DNA of 23,510 nucleotides from an uncultured Actinoplanes sp. (GTDB taxonomy: Bacteria; Actinomycetota; Actinomycetes; Mycobacteriales; Micromonosporaceae), in NCBI GenBank assembly GCA_934667465.1, contig CAKUMG010000009.1:1-23510 (forward strand), read 5' to 3'. The notes below the pieces were generated by a model that searched no databases, was not told where the DNA came from, and worked only from the letters and a program-made list of their open reading frames with translations. Of this stretch, positions 1-8,004 are shown piece after piece. Each line of letters begins with the position of its first letter. Position 1 is the stretch's first letter. The translations under genes and the position numbers were made by a program.

Positions 1-1284
1 CCTTTAAACTATCAGCACACCAGCAAGAAAGGAATAGCAAGCCGTTATCGAATGTTTAACGGCGGAATTGTTCCTTTTTTGCTATGGAATGCCGAAACAC
101 AATCAATCGACGCGAGCCTATTGGAGCGCCTACTGATAATGGTAGCCGACGACAAAGAGCTCACTCTACTCGACCGCCAGTTTTTAAGAATTGCACTGGA
201 AGGCGCGCCAAACGCTGATGCGATGCCAGATTCTGTCGCGCTGATTGCCGCCTACGAGACGGGCTTTCGGGAGGACCTACAGGAGGCGGGCGGTGTCTTT
301 TGTCAGCCCAGCCTGGAGCTGTTCCGCCGAGACTTACAGACTGTGCTCGACACCGACCTCCCCCGGCCCGACAAGATTCATTGGCTGACGCTGCTGGTAA
401 GCTTGCATCTCGCTATCCGCCTTTATCGAATAGCCGTCGTGAAAGGCGGCGAACTCGACGCTGCCGTTGCGGCCGCCGGGCAGCTTGATTTCCCCGCGGG
501 CGCCGGCCACTGCCCGTGCGCACGGGCCGGTGGAAGTACGCCTGATTGTTTGCAGAAATGCACGCTTGCCGGCATGCTCCGTTTTCGAACTGGAAGCGGC
601 AGCTACCGTCCCGTCAACCTTAGGGACGGCTGCCGAGCCGCCTATATAGAGATTGACCAACGTCGACTGCTTGACATGCCCGCCACTCTGGTAACCGCTA
701 ACCTCGCCAGCCGGGCGTGGGCGGCGCTCGGTGGGGCAGAGGCTGCCCGGCGGCGTGATCTGAAGGCCCTGAGCGATGCTCTTTCCGCGGATCCGGGTCT
801 ACGCACCGTTCACGGTGCAGCGTGCGCCGCAATTGCGGTCTTACACCACGATTCATGGCGCAACGGCGTATCGACCCCAGGCGAACTCGAAGACGTCGCA
901 CGCATCGGCCCGAACCGTCCGGGCTTGCATGCGCTGCGCGACGACGTGCGCAAAATGCGCAGTAGAGACTTGCGTCACCAGAGCCGCGACATCATCAACC
1001 AGCTCATGCTCGACGAAAACGTTGGCCGAGCCGGGTCGCTGGTCACTCGTAATGGTACTCACGGCTTCTACGAACTCGACGAGCAGCTTCTGCTGCTTCT
1101 AGTCCGGCTGACCTGCCGGGACCGCCAAATTCCTTACGAGCGATTCCTCGAAGGCCTGCGCGCTTACGGGCTGGCCCCGCAGGACGAGAGGGAACGAGAG
1201 TCCCTCGCCGACGCCCTCGAACGGCTCGGATTGCTCGCTCGATACTCCGACGCAGGGGAGGCCTCCTTTGTCCACTATGCCTGA
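1..1284 (+). CDS. DptG-like protein of a putative phosphorothioation-dependent restriction system (5' partial)
   Basis: The first ATG is at base 52, but the same frame is open back to base 1 and no ribosome binding site sits at a proper distance before that ATG, so the gene very probably begins left of the window. Counting from the ATG, 410 residues are visible. The protein is soluble with no signal peptide. A cysteine cluster C154, C156, C166, C170 could bind zinc or an iron-sulfur cluster. The last 75 or so residues look like a winged-helix fold ending in a SDAGEASFVHYA tail. The stop overlaps the start of the very large translocase gene that follows. Position, size and coupling match DptG, the middle gene of dptFGH, whose products cleave DNA lacking phosphorothioate modification. 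I rely on gene order and general resemblance, not on a diagnostic motif, so the family name is an inference; it could belong to another FtsK-containing defence system. Confidence 0.5.
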   Translation, partial: PLNYQHTSKKGIASRYRMFNGGIVPFLLWNAETQSIDASLLERLLIMVADDKELTLLDRQFLRIALEGAPNADAMPDSVALIAAYETGFREDLQEAGGVFCQPSLELFRRDLQTVLDTDLPRPDKIHWLTLLVSLHLAIRLYRIAVVKGGELDAAVAAAGQLDFPAGAGHCPCARAGGSTPDCLQKCTLAGMLRFRTGSGSYRPVNLRDGCRAAYIEIDQRRLLDMPATLVTANLASRAWAALGGAEAARRRDLKALSDALSADPGLRTVHGAACAAIAVLHHDSWRNGVSTPGELEDVARIGPNRPGLHALRDDVRKMRSRDLRHQSRDIINQLMLDENVGRAGSLVTRNGTHGFYELDEQLLLLLVRLTCRDRQIPYERFLEGLRAYGLAPQDERERESLADALERLGLLARYSDAGEASFVHYA

Positions 1285-4200
1285 GCCTGCAGACGGCGAG
1301 TACACTGCGGGCCTGATTGCCGAAGCACTGATCACCGAAGCGTCACGCAGCCCAGAACACCGTCGGCTCTACCTCACCGGTCACCTCGGCCTGCGGCCGT
1401 CGGCCATCTTTGAAGCCCTGCGCCGCTACCTACAGCCAGAGGCGGCCATCGAGGTCACTACCCCAAGCGGTCCCGTCCGGCTCGAGGCCGCCCCGCTCGG
1501 CAACCAAACACCCCCAGAGGCGGTTTTAGTGCCGTACCTCGTCGGACCGGCCGGATCCAACTCAGGAACAGCGGGATTCGCCGCATTTCTGCGAGACGAG
1601 GTTCCCGTCGGAGACATCACGCGGGTCCTACTTATCCTCGATGAGCAGCCCGTCGAGACGGTGCGTACTGCAGCTGAGGACGCCAGTTTGCTCGAAGGCC
1701 TGCAATGGCCGCAGATGATCAATGCGGCCATTTGCGGCGCTCCGGCAGCCATCGCGCCGCTCTTCGAGGCAGTGCGGAACGACCTCGCTGCCCGGACCGA
1801 TCGAGTCCGCCGCGACTACACAGCGATCGGAACTCTGCGTTGGCTCGCCAACTGCGCCACCGCGTCTGAGGCAGGAGCCGGCCTCTACCGGCTCGGTTGC
1901 TACGTGTCAGACCCGGAAGCTATTTCCAACCCTCGACAGCGATTGAAGGTGAGCCAGGGTTGGCGCGACAAGCTCGACACGTGGTCGGCGCCTGACCAGA
2001 ATCTAGAAGCGCGCTTAGTCGGCGAATACGAAGATCAGCATGACGCTCGCCTTGCCCGCGTGCTGGAAGCCCGTACTCCCTTCGGTCTCAACTTCAGCCA
2101 ATTTGTGCTGGCGGACCTCCCGGCCGCCCGCCCCGCTGCCGCGAGAATCCTCAAACTCGCCAGCCCCATCCGTGCCCGCGGCGCAGCCTGCGCTTCCAAG
2201 CCGGGCCGTGCCGTGCTATGGGCACCGGACGGCACTACCTTCTCGATCATGCTGATGCGGCCCGCAGCTATCGCCGCGACCGCTACCATTGTCTGGGCCG
2301 ACGGTGGCACTCCTACTCACATCCCTATCGCGGCCGGAGACCGGGAGATCGTCCTCGACCTTGATGGCGAAGGTTGGCGTTTCGCTCGCCTAAAATTATC
2401 CAATGGCGAATGTGCCGAGCTCGCCGTATTCTTCGACCCTGGAGAGTGGGTTCCCTTCGAGGGCCTCCTCGATCTTGACTTCAACACGGCAGCCTTTCGC
2501 TGCCCGGGCGATCCTGATTTGTGGGCCATGGATCTGGCAGGCAGACTCATCGGCCAGCCCGATCCGCAGGTCCCACAGCCAGATTTCGAGGACGGTGAGT
2601 CCCGCCGCTACCTGGCTGTTCTGGGATCACGAAGCCGACCGATTGATCTCTTGGTCGGCGCCGTAGCCAACGAAGGTGAGGGGCCCAGCTCTGGACCGGC
2701 CGGGCCCTCCAGCCACCCGGAGCCAGACGATCCTGATCCTGATGTCTACCCGGCGCCGCCTGACGGCCCGAAGGACGACGGAGACTTCACAGGGCAAGCT
2801 CCTCAGCTACCCCCGCACACCGCCTCTACCGCCACGCCTCGGGTTCCGTCTGTGCCTCACGCCCAGTTACTCGAAAGCCGTCAAGGCCAAGTACTCGGCG
2901 GGAGCTCATTCACCGTCGATCACGACGGCATCGGCAAGATCAAGCTGGCTGGCATGTATGACCTTGTGCGCCAGCAGATCGGGCCCGATATCGACGGCCT
3001 TGCCCTTGAACGCGAAATCTTAAGCAGCCCTAGGGTCACTGCTTTCCAGATCGCGCGCTCGGCAGACGGCATCACACTTGACCGTCACTCGTACCTCGAC
3101 CTGCTAGACCTTAATGACTTGCCCGAGCAGCTCCGCAACGAATTCTTCCATGCACGGACGAACTTTTTTACTGCTCTTATGCCCGCCGGTTCCGTTCATG
3201 CTCTCGCCACCGGCATCGCACTCACCGAAGCCCGGGCTTACGTCGCCGCCTACGAATCCCTACTCGACACCATGCTTAGCAGCGGCCGTTTCCGTGCCGA
3301 GTTCGAGCGACTTGTCCTTTGCGACGCGGTGAGCGACCCTACGACGGGGGAGGTATATGTGGCACCGACCAACCCCGTCAGCATTCAGTATCTGCTTGAC
3401 CTCACCGACATCGTCGAACAATGGCTGCCGAACGCAGTTGAGGTCCTCGACGCCGACGTAAGCACCCTCAACTTGCGGCACCTGCTGCCGACATTTGCAC
3501 TGCGAGGCGCCCAATGGTATGAGACCGCAGGCAATGTCCCGCTGCTCTGGCGGCGCTACCGGATGCAGTCGCAAGGTAACCCCGGCGAGCACCGCCCCGC
3601 CTACATAGCCAAGCGCATCAAGCATTTCCTCGACGTGCACCCCGAATACCGCGATGAACGCCAAGTGCTCTCTTTAACCTTCCATGAGCCAGGCGACGGC
3701 ACAGCGGTATTGGACGCCCTCCGGCGGTTCGTCCGTCCGGCGGCTACCTCAGCCGATCCACCAGCACTACCGCATCTCGACGTCACCATCATTAGCGCAC
3801 GCCGCACCCAGACCGCCCTGCAATCAATCGTCAGCGGCGCCGCCACCGGAAGCACCGCGAACGCTCCACTGGACCGGCTGCTTCGAGACCGCGTCACCGT
3901 TAGGGCCGCTAGCCCTGACGACGGCGTCCCCGAGTTCGCCCACATCGCCTTCGTCTTCCAATCCTCACTCGAACGCGAACCTGCCGAAGTCGACCTCGGC
4001 GGACGGGCGAGCACGCTGCACGCCGCCGGCCTTGCCGCCGCCCCCGGTCGGCACACCGAACCAGGGCGCAACGAAACTGCCTTCTCATGGGGCACTTTCA
4101 CCGGCTCCAACATCCGGCCCGGGCTGCCAGCCCTGGTCAGCAAGACCCTTGAACTCGTCGGCGGTATGCCTCGCGATAACTTCGTGCCCGGCCACACCCG

Positions 4201-6433
4201 TATGTTGACCACCCGCATCGCCAGCGCCTTTCTCGGCAATTTGTACGACTCGAGCGCTTGGGTTGTCCATTTGGATAAATTACTCGGCCTTGAGGCCTTC
4301 GCCCCTGATGCCAGCGGTCGGCAAGCCCGATACCTCATTGACTACGAGGACCGCGCCGATCCCGGCCAGCCCGGCCTTGACGCCATCACCGCCACCAACC
4401 GAGTCGCCCCCTATCGGCTCGCGCTCAGGCAAGCCCTGACGGGCATGGGTCAGCCCACCGAAAATGGCCTCGATCGCATTCTTAGAATCTTCAATGGCGT
4501 CAGCGGACGATGGGCGCTCGACCTCATCGGCGCCAACCCCAACGACCTACACGAACGTATCGGCCTAGCCGCCGCCATTGCCAGCCTGCACGACCTCGAC
4601 GAACCGATAGAGAACAGAAATCAGCTCGGCATAGTCCTCCCCCTCGAGGAACTGCTCGACGCGCTCCCGGCTGCTGCACGACAGAACAGCGGCACTTTCT
4701 GTGACGACCTCCTGTACCTTCGAGTGCCGCTCGACGAAGATGCGCCGCGGCTACGAGGACGCCTCCTAGAGGTCAAATACCGCGGCTCTACAGACTCCGG
4801 CACACCTGCCTACGCCCGTCAACAACTACAAAATGCCCACGACTGGCTCCTGAACACCTTCGGGCCAGACAATGAGCCTCGGCGACTCTTCCGTGCCAGG
4901 GACCTTGCCGAGCTAATCCGCGGCTCTGCAACCCGGGCGAACGCCTTTGGTCTACTTGCCGTCAACAACCGGTCGGCATTCGAGGCCGCCATCGACGCGA
5001 TCGGACACGGCGACTACACACTCATCCTCGATTACAACGCCGGCAGCCAGAAACTCCACGGTGACTTCGTCAGCATCGAAGCGGGCAGCACCACCACCGC
5101 GCACCGCCAGAAACTCCCTGGCACCGGCCTGCCATTCGGCCACCTAAGACTCGGCCGTCCCTTCCTCGAAGCGCTCGCAGCCGGCCAGCCGTTGCTCCGG
5201 CCCGCAACGTTGCCCTTTGTTACATATACTGACCTTGGCAGCCTCCCGGAGGACCCCCCTAGTACTCCGCCAGCAGACGGCAGCCCAGGGTCGAGTCCCG
5301 AACCCGAATCACCCGATACTGACCCGCCTACGGCGCCGCCGACGACATCGACTCCACCAACAGATATCCCTTTAATTGCAGGGCGCTTGGACGCGGCTTT
5401 TATGAAGTACGGGCTCAGCGTCGAACCCTTCGCACCGAATCTCGCCCAAGCGGGGCCCAGCGTTATCCGGTTCAGAACTCGGACTCTTGGCAAGCTTTCG
5501 ATCAGCGATGTCGAGCGACGTGCCCGCGATTTGGGCCGAGAAATCGCAGCTGCGGGACGGGTGCAAATCGGAGACGAGCCCGGTTTCGTTACCGTCGACG
5601 TTCCCCGAAGCGAGCGGCTTACAATCACCCTGGCAGACGTTCTACCGGCACTTGGCACAGCCGAAGGAAAACCAGGGGCTCTGCAATTCGTCGCCGGAGT
5701 CGCACCTAGCGGAGCCGTACGCGTCGTCGACCTTTCCCGGCTCCCGCACCTGCTGGTAGCCGGGGCCACCGGCTCGGGCAAGAGTGTCTTCCTGCGAGGC
5801 TTGCTGACGGAACTCCTCCGTGACCGCACCCCGGATCAACTTCACTTGATGATCGTCGACCCGAAACGGCTCGACTTCACGCCATTCGCCCGTGCCCCCC
5901 ATTTGCGGGGCGGCGCCGTCATCAACGACGCTGACGAAGCTCTCGAACTCCTCCGTTCCACACTCGAGCGTGAAATCGCTATAAGACAGCCGATCCTAGA
6001 AGCCGCCGGAGTTAGCTCTGCGGCGGAATACTACGAGGCCGGCGGCCGACTGGAAGACCTTCCTCAACTCATCATCCTTGTCGACGAATTTGGCGAGCTC
6101 GTTCTCGCCGGGAATGACCGGAGAGCCTTCAGTGAGCTAATCCAGCGCTACGCCCAACTGACTCGCGCATATGGCATTTACCTTGTCCTAGCCACACAGC
6201 GGCCAAGTGTCGACGTGGTCACCGGCAGCATTAAAACCAACCTCACCGCTAGAATCGCATTTTCTCTGCCTAGCAGCCGCGATTCCATGACCGTCCTCGA
6301 CCGTGGCGGAGCCGAAGACCTCCTCGGTGACGGAGATCTGCTCTTCTACCGCAACGGCCGGATCGAGCGACTGCAGGCACCGCTCGCCACCGTCATCGAC
6401 GTCCGACAGGTGCTTCCACTTCCACAGCCCTGA
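1268..6433 (+). CDS. DptH-like large FtsK/HerA-type DNA translocase ATPase
   Basis: This 1,721-residue soluble protein has three modules separated by two Pro/Ser/Asp-rich linkers (about residues 468-532 and 1324-1368). The N-terminal and middle modules have no motif I can name. The C-terminal module is a full FtsK-type motor: a preceding alpha-like domain, Walker A GATGSGKS at 1499-1506 (Lys1505), Walker B LIILVDEF with Asp1606-Glu1607, then ATQRPSVDVVTGSIKTNL and the DGDLLF motif. Membrane segments and the FtsK gamma domain are absent, so it is not the cell-division protein. The TTG at 1268 lies 6 nt after GGGGAGG; an ATG at 1277 is the alternative but is 15 nt away. Both overlap the preceding gene, implying coupled translation. 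Size and position fit DptH, the ATPase of phosphorothioation-dependent restriction. The motor assignment is firm and the family name is probable. The reading frame is intact. Confidence 0.65.
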   Translation: MSTMPEPADGEYTAGLIAEALITEASRSPEHRRLYLTGHLGLRPSAIFEALRRYLQPEAAIEVTTPSGPVRLEAAPLGNQTPPEAVLVPYLVGPAGSNSGTAGFAAFLRDEVPVGDITRVLLILDEQPVETVRTAAEDASLLEGLQWPQMINAAICGAPAAIAPLFEAVRNDLAARTDRVRRDYTAIGTLRWLANCATASEAGAGLYRLGCYVSDPEAISNPRQRLKVSQGWRDKLDTWSAPDQNLEARLVGEYEDQHDARLARVLEARTPFGLNFSQFVLADLPAARPAAARILKLASPIRARGAACASKPGRAVLWAPDGTTFSIMLMRPAAIAATATIVWADGGTPTHIPIAAGDREIVLDLDGEGWRFARLKLSNGECAELAVFFDPGEWVPFEGLLDLDFNTAAFRCPGDPDLWAMDLAGRLIGQPDPQVPQPDFEDGESRRYLAVLGSRSRPIDLLVGAVANEGEGPSSGPAGPSSHPEPDDPDPDVYPAPPDGPKDDGDFTGQAPQLPPHTASTATPRVPSVPHAQLLESRQGQVLGGSSFTVDHDGIGKIKLAGMYDLVRQQIGPDIDGLALEREILSSPRVTAFQIARSADGITLDRHSYLDLLDLNDLPEQLRNEFFHARTNFFTALMPAGSVHALATGIALTEARAYVAAYESLLDTMLSSGRFRAEFERLVLCDAVSDPTTGEVYVAPTNPVSIQYLLDLTDIVEQWLPNAVEVLDADVSTLNLRHLLPTFALRGAQWYETAGNVPLLWRRYRMQSQGNPGEHRPAYIAKRIKHFLDVHPEYRDERQVLSLTFHEPGDGTAVLDALRRFVRPAATSADPPALPHLDVTIISARRTQTALQSIVSGAATGSTANAPLDRLLRDRVTVRAASPDDGVPEFAHIAFVFQSSLEREPAEVDLGGRASTLHAAGLAAAPGRHTEPGRNETAFSWGTFTGSNIRPGLPALVSKTLELVGGMPRDNFVPGHTRMLTTRIASAFLGNLYDSSAWVVHLDKLLGLEAFAPDASGRQARYLIDYEDRADPGQPGLDAITATNRVAPYRLALRQALTGMGQPTENGLDRILRIFNGVSGRWALDLIGANPNDLHERIGLAAAIASLHDLDEPIENRNQLGIVLPLEELLDALPAAARQNSGTFCDDLLYLRVPLDEDAPRLRGRLLEVKYRGSTDSGTPAYARQQLQNAHDWLLNTFGPDNEPRRLFRARDLAELIRGSATRANAFGLLAVNNRSAFEAAIDAIGHGDYTLILDYNAGSQKLHGDFVSIEAGSTTTAHRQKLPGTGLPFGHLRLGRPFLEALAAGQPLLRPATLPFVTYTDLGSLPEDPPSTPPADGSPGSSPEPESPDTDPPTAPPTTSTPPTDIPLIAGRLDAAFMKYGLSVEPFAPNLAQAGPSVIRFRTRTLGKLSISDVERRARDLGREIAAAGRVQIGDEPGFVTVDVPRSERLTITLADVLPALGTAEGKPGALQFVAGVAPSGAVRVVDLSRLPHLLVAGATGSGKSVFLRGLLTELLRDRTPDQLHLMIVDPKRLDFTPFARAPHLRGGAVINDADEALELLRSTLEREIAIRQPILEAAGVSSAAEYYEAGGRLEDLPQLIILVDEFGELVLAGNDRRAFSELIQRYAQLTRAYGIYLVLATQRPSVDVVTGSIKTNLTARIAFSLPSSRDSMTVLDRGGAEDLLGDGDLLFYRNGRIERLQAPLATVIDVRQVLPLPQP

Positions 6434-6442
6434 CTGGTGGGT

Positions 6443-6462
6443 CTGCCCTGCGCACTGGGCAG
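6443..6462 (+). terminator. Weak hairpin after the translocase gene
   Basis: CTGCCC and GGGCAG form a 6-bp stem with an 8-nt loop, beginning 10 nt after the stop codon. An alternative register pairs GCCCTG with CAGGGC. No U-run follows. In high-GC actinomycetes terminators often lack a U-tract, so this could be one, but the stem is short. Confidence 0.25.
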
Positions 6463-6763
6463 GGCGGCCTCGCTGCCGGGAGGAGGCACGGCAACGACCT
6501 CGTACTCGCGTCTTCGGAGACCCGCGCGAACGCAAACCCTCAAGGTTGGAATATCCTGACCAAATCGGAACCGCCCGCACCGGCCGACCCCCGATCATGC
6601 AGGCCACCATCATCCACGTCGAGAACCCGGCCGACTCAAGATTGAAGAGGCTTACTGGCTTGACCGGAGGATGCTGGAGCGCTCGGTGTCCATGCCGTGG
6701 GCGAGAGACCAGGGCGGAGTAGCTGAGTGAGGCATGAGGCAGTGACGCGGCCGCGAGGCGGTC

Positions 6764-6798
6764 TTTTGTAGATCCGCGGATGCCACTATCTTTATCAC
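6764..6798 (+). promoter_or_regulatory. Putative leaderless promoter of the NaeI-family gene
   Basis: A TATCTT hexamer at 6787-6792 fits the actinobacterial -10 consensus TAnnnT and ends exactly 6 nt before the ATG at 6799. This places the transcription start on or next to the A of the start codon. TTTTGT at 6764-6769 gives a 17-nt spacer but is a weak -35. No Shine-Dalgarno sequence precedes the ATG, consistent with a leaderless message. The palindrome ATCCGCGGAT at 6772-6781 fills the spacer and is a candidate operator. Confidence 0.45.
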
Positions 6799-7782
6799 AT
6801 GACCACCGAGCTTTTCAGCTTCGAAGTCGACCCGGTAATCGACGCAGACCCAGCACGTGATCAAATCGCCGAAGCGTTCCTTGCTGCTGATTCGACAGGA
6901 CGCCGATTTGCGGCAGTATTTCGCCGGACATTCGATTCCCTCTACGACGGACAGCACACCGGCCGTTACCGCTGGGATCAGCTTACGAAAACGGAGAAAA
7001 CTCATTACGGCAGCCTGTTCGAAATCAATCTCCGCCGAGAGTTCGACGACGTCATTGATGATGTCCCGAACGAGGATAGCGCGCTGGACTATCGCGTACT
7101 CGGCCACGATATCGATTGCAAGTTTTCTCAGCGCGTGAACGGCTGGATGCTTCCCCCGGAATGTTTCGGCCATCTTCTACTTGTTGCGACCTCGAACGAC
7201 GATAGGGGCACCTGGAGTCTTGGCATCGTACGCGCCAGCGAAGAAAACCGCCGAGAGACGAGCAACCGCGATAAGAAAACGCAGCTAAACCCTCGGGGAA
7301 CTTCACAGATCAAGTGGCTATTTCGCGATCATGCACTACCTCCAAATATCCTCCTAAGCCTCAACAGCACGACAATCGAGAAAATCTTCACTAAAGGTTC
7401 AGGGCAAGCACGCATCAATGAGCTTTGCAGACTCGTAACCAAACGGCGAATCGGCCGCAATACGGTAGCCACGGTTGCGCAGCAGGAAGATTACATGGCT
7501 CGGCTCCGGGATAACGGCACAGGAGCCCGAACGGCCCTTCGGGCAGAGGGCTACCTCATAGTCGGCGACTATGAAGCTCATCGGAGGGTCGCCCGAGAAT
7601 TACATCTCCCCCGGCCGGAATCGGGTGAAATAGTCAGCTTCCAAGTAGTACCTGCCGACGGAACCGACAGGCCCACGGTTTACCTCGATGATCGCAATTG
7701 GCGGGTCGCGGAACCTGGCGATTCCGTGATCGAGCCGGCGCCAAAGCTTCCCACAACCAGAAGGGAGAAGAACCCCGGCTGA
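6799..7782 (+). CDS. NaeI-family type II restriction endonuclease
   Basis: The 327-residue product closely resembles NaeI (about 317 residues), a type IIE enzyme that cuts GCCGGC after binding two copies of its site. NaeI has an N-terminal endonuclease domain and a C-terminal CAP-like DNA-binding domain. The endonuclease hallmarks are present with a constant +5 offset from NaeI numbering: Glu75 (E70) in FEINLRREF, Asp106 and Lys108 (D95, K97) in DIDCKFSQR, and Asp97 in LDYR as the D86 counterpart. SLYDGQHTGRY aligns with the NaeI segment resembling a DNA ligase active site, with Leu48 where NaeI has Leu43. The C-terminal half (about 170-327) corresponds to the DNA-binding domain. The gene stands alone behind its own promoter and has clearly lower G+C than genes to its right, suggesting horizontal acquisition. 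No methyltransferase is adjacent. All catalytic positions are intact; the exact recognition site is inferred from the family. Confidence 0.93.
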   Translation: MTTELFSFEVDPVIDADPARDQIAEAFLAADSTGRRFAAVFRRTFDSLYDGQHTGRYRWDQLTKTEKTHYGSLFEINLRREFDDVIDDVPNEDSALDYRVLGHDIDCKFSQRVNGWMLPPECFGHLLLVATSNDDRGTWSLGIVRASEENRRETSNRDKKTQLNPRGTSQIKWLFRDHALPPNILLSLNSTTIEKIFTKGSGQARINELCRLVTKRRIGRNTVATVAQQEDYMARLRDNGTGARTALRAEGYLIVGDYEAHRRVARELHLPRPESGEIVSFQVVPADGTDRPTVYLDDRNWRVAEPGDSVIEPAPKLPTTRREKNPG

Positions 7783-7834
7783 CGCTTTACTGACAAGGCA
7801 AGCCTCCCGGGTTCCAGCCCTTCAGGAACCAAAA

Positions 7835-7868
7835 CTCCGGCCGGCCCTGAAGGGTGGGCCGGCCGGAG
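7835..7868. terminator. Perfect 13-bp inverted repeat, likely bidirectional terminator
   Basis: CTCCGGCCGGCCC (7835-7847) and GGGCCGGCCGGAG (7856-7868) form a perfect 13-bp GC-rich stem with an 8-nt loop. It lies between the ends of two converging genes, the NaeI-family gene and the DUF305 lipoprotein gene, where a terminator serving both strands is expected. AAAA precedes it on the plus strand, giving a short U-run for transcripts coming from the right. Both arms contain GCCGGC, the NaeI site, probably by chance given the composition. Confidence 0.6.
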
Positions 7869-8004
7869 CGGGTTCGGGCTCTGACGGTCATTGAAGGGGA
7901 AGACCGGAGCGCCCGTCTGACCGACCAGGGACCGGCGGTGCGGCCGGACTGGGGATGACCTGGTCGGAAACTTGAGGGACGAGAGGGGACGGAGTGGGCG
8001 GGGC

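Larger units (their letters stand above)
6434..6798. other. 365-base gap with possible broken-gene remains and promoter
   Basis: There is no intact convincing gene here. Two adjacent frames carry protein-like sequence that would join if one frameshift were repaired near 6630-6640: MQATIIHVENPADS starting at the ATG at 6597, and LKIEEAYWLDRRMLERS onward from 6635 to a TGA at 6728-6730. I do not recognise the family. The stretch also contains a 6-bp stem just after the translocase stop, a 10-bp palindrome CGCGGCCGCG at 6746-6755, and the promoter of the next gene at its right end. Confidence 0.4.

Noticed and set aside
52..54. The ATG at 52 as true start of the first gene
   Set aside because: The frame is open to the window edge and the nearest purine-rich motif is about 18 nt away, so the gene most likely starts further left.
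7805..7830. A tRNA T-arm-like sequence (GGGTTCCAGCCC) that could mark an integration site
   Set aside because: The flanking bases do not form a 5-bp T stem and no acceptor or anticodon arm is present; it is better seen as a weak GGTTCC/GGAACC inverted repeat.
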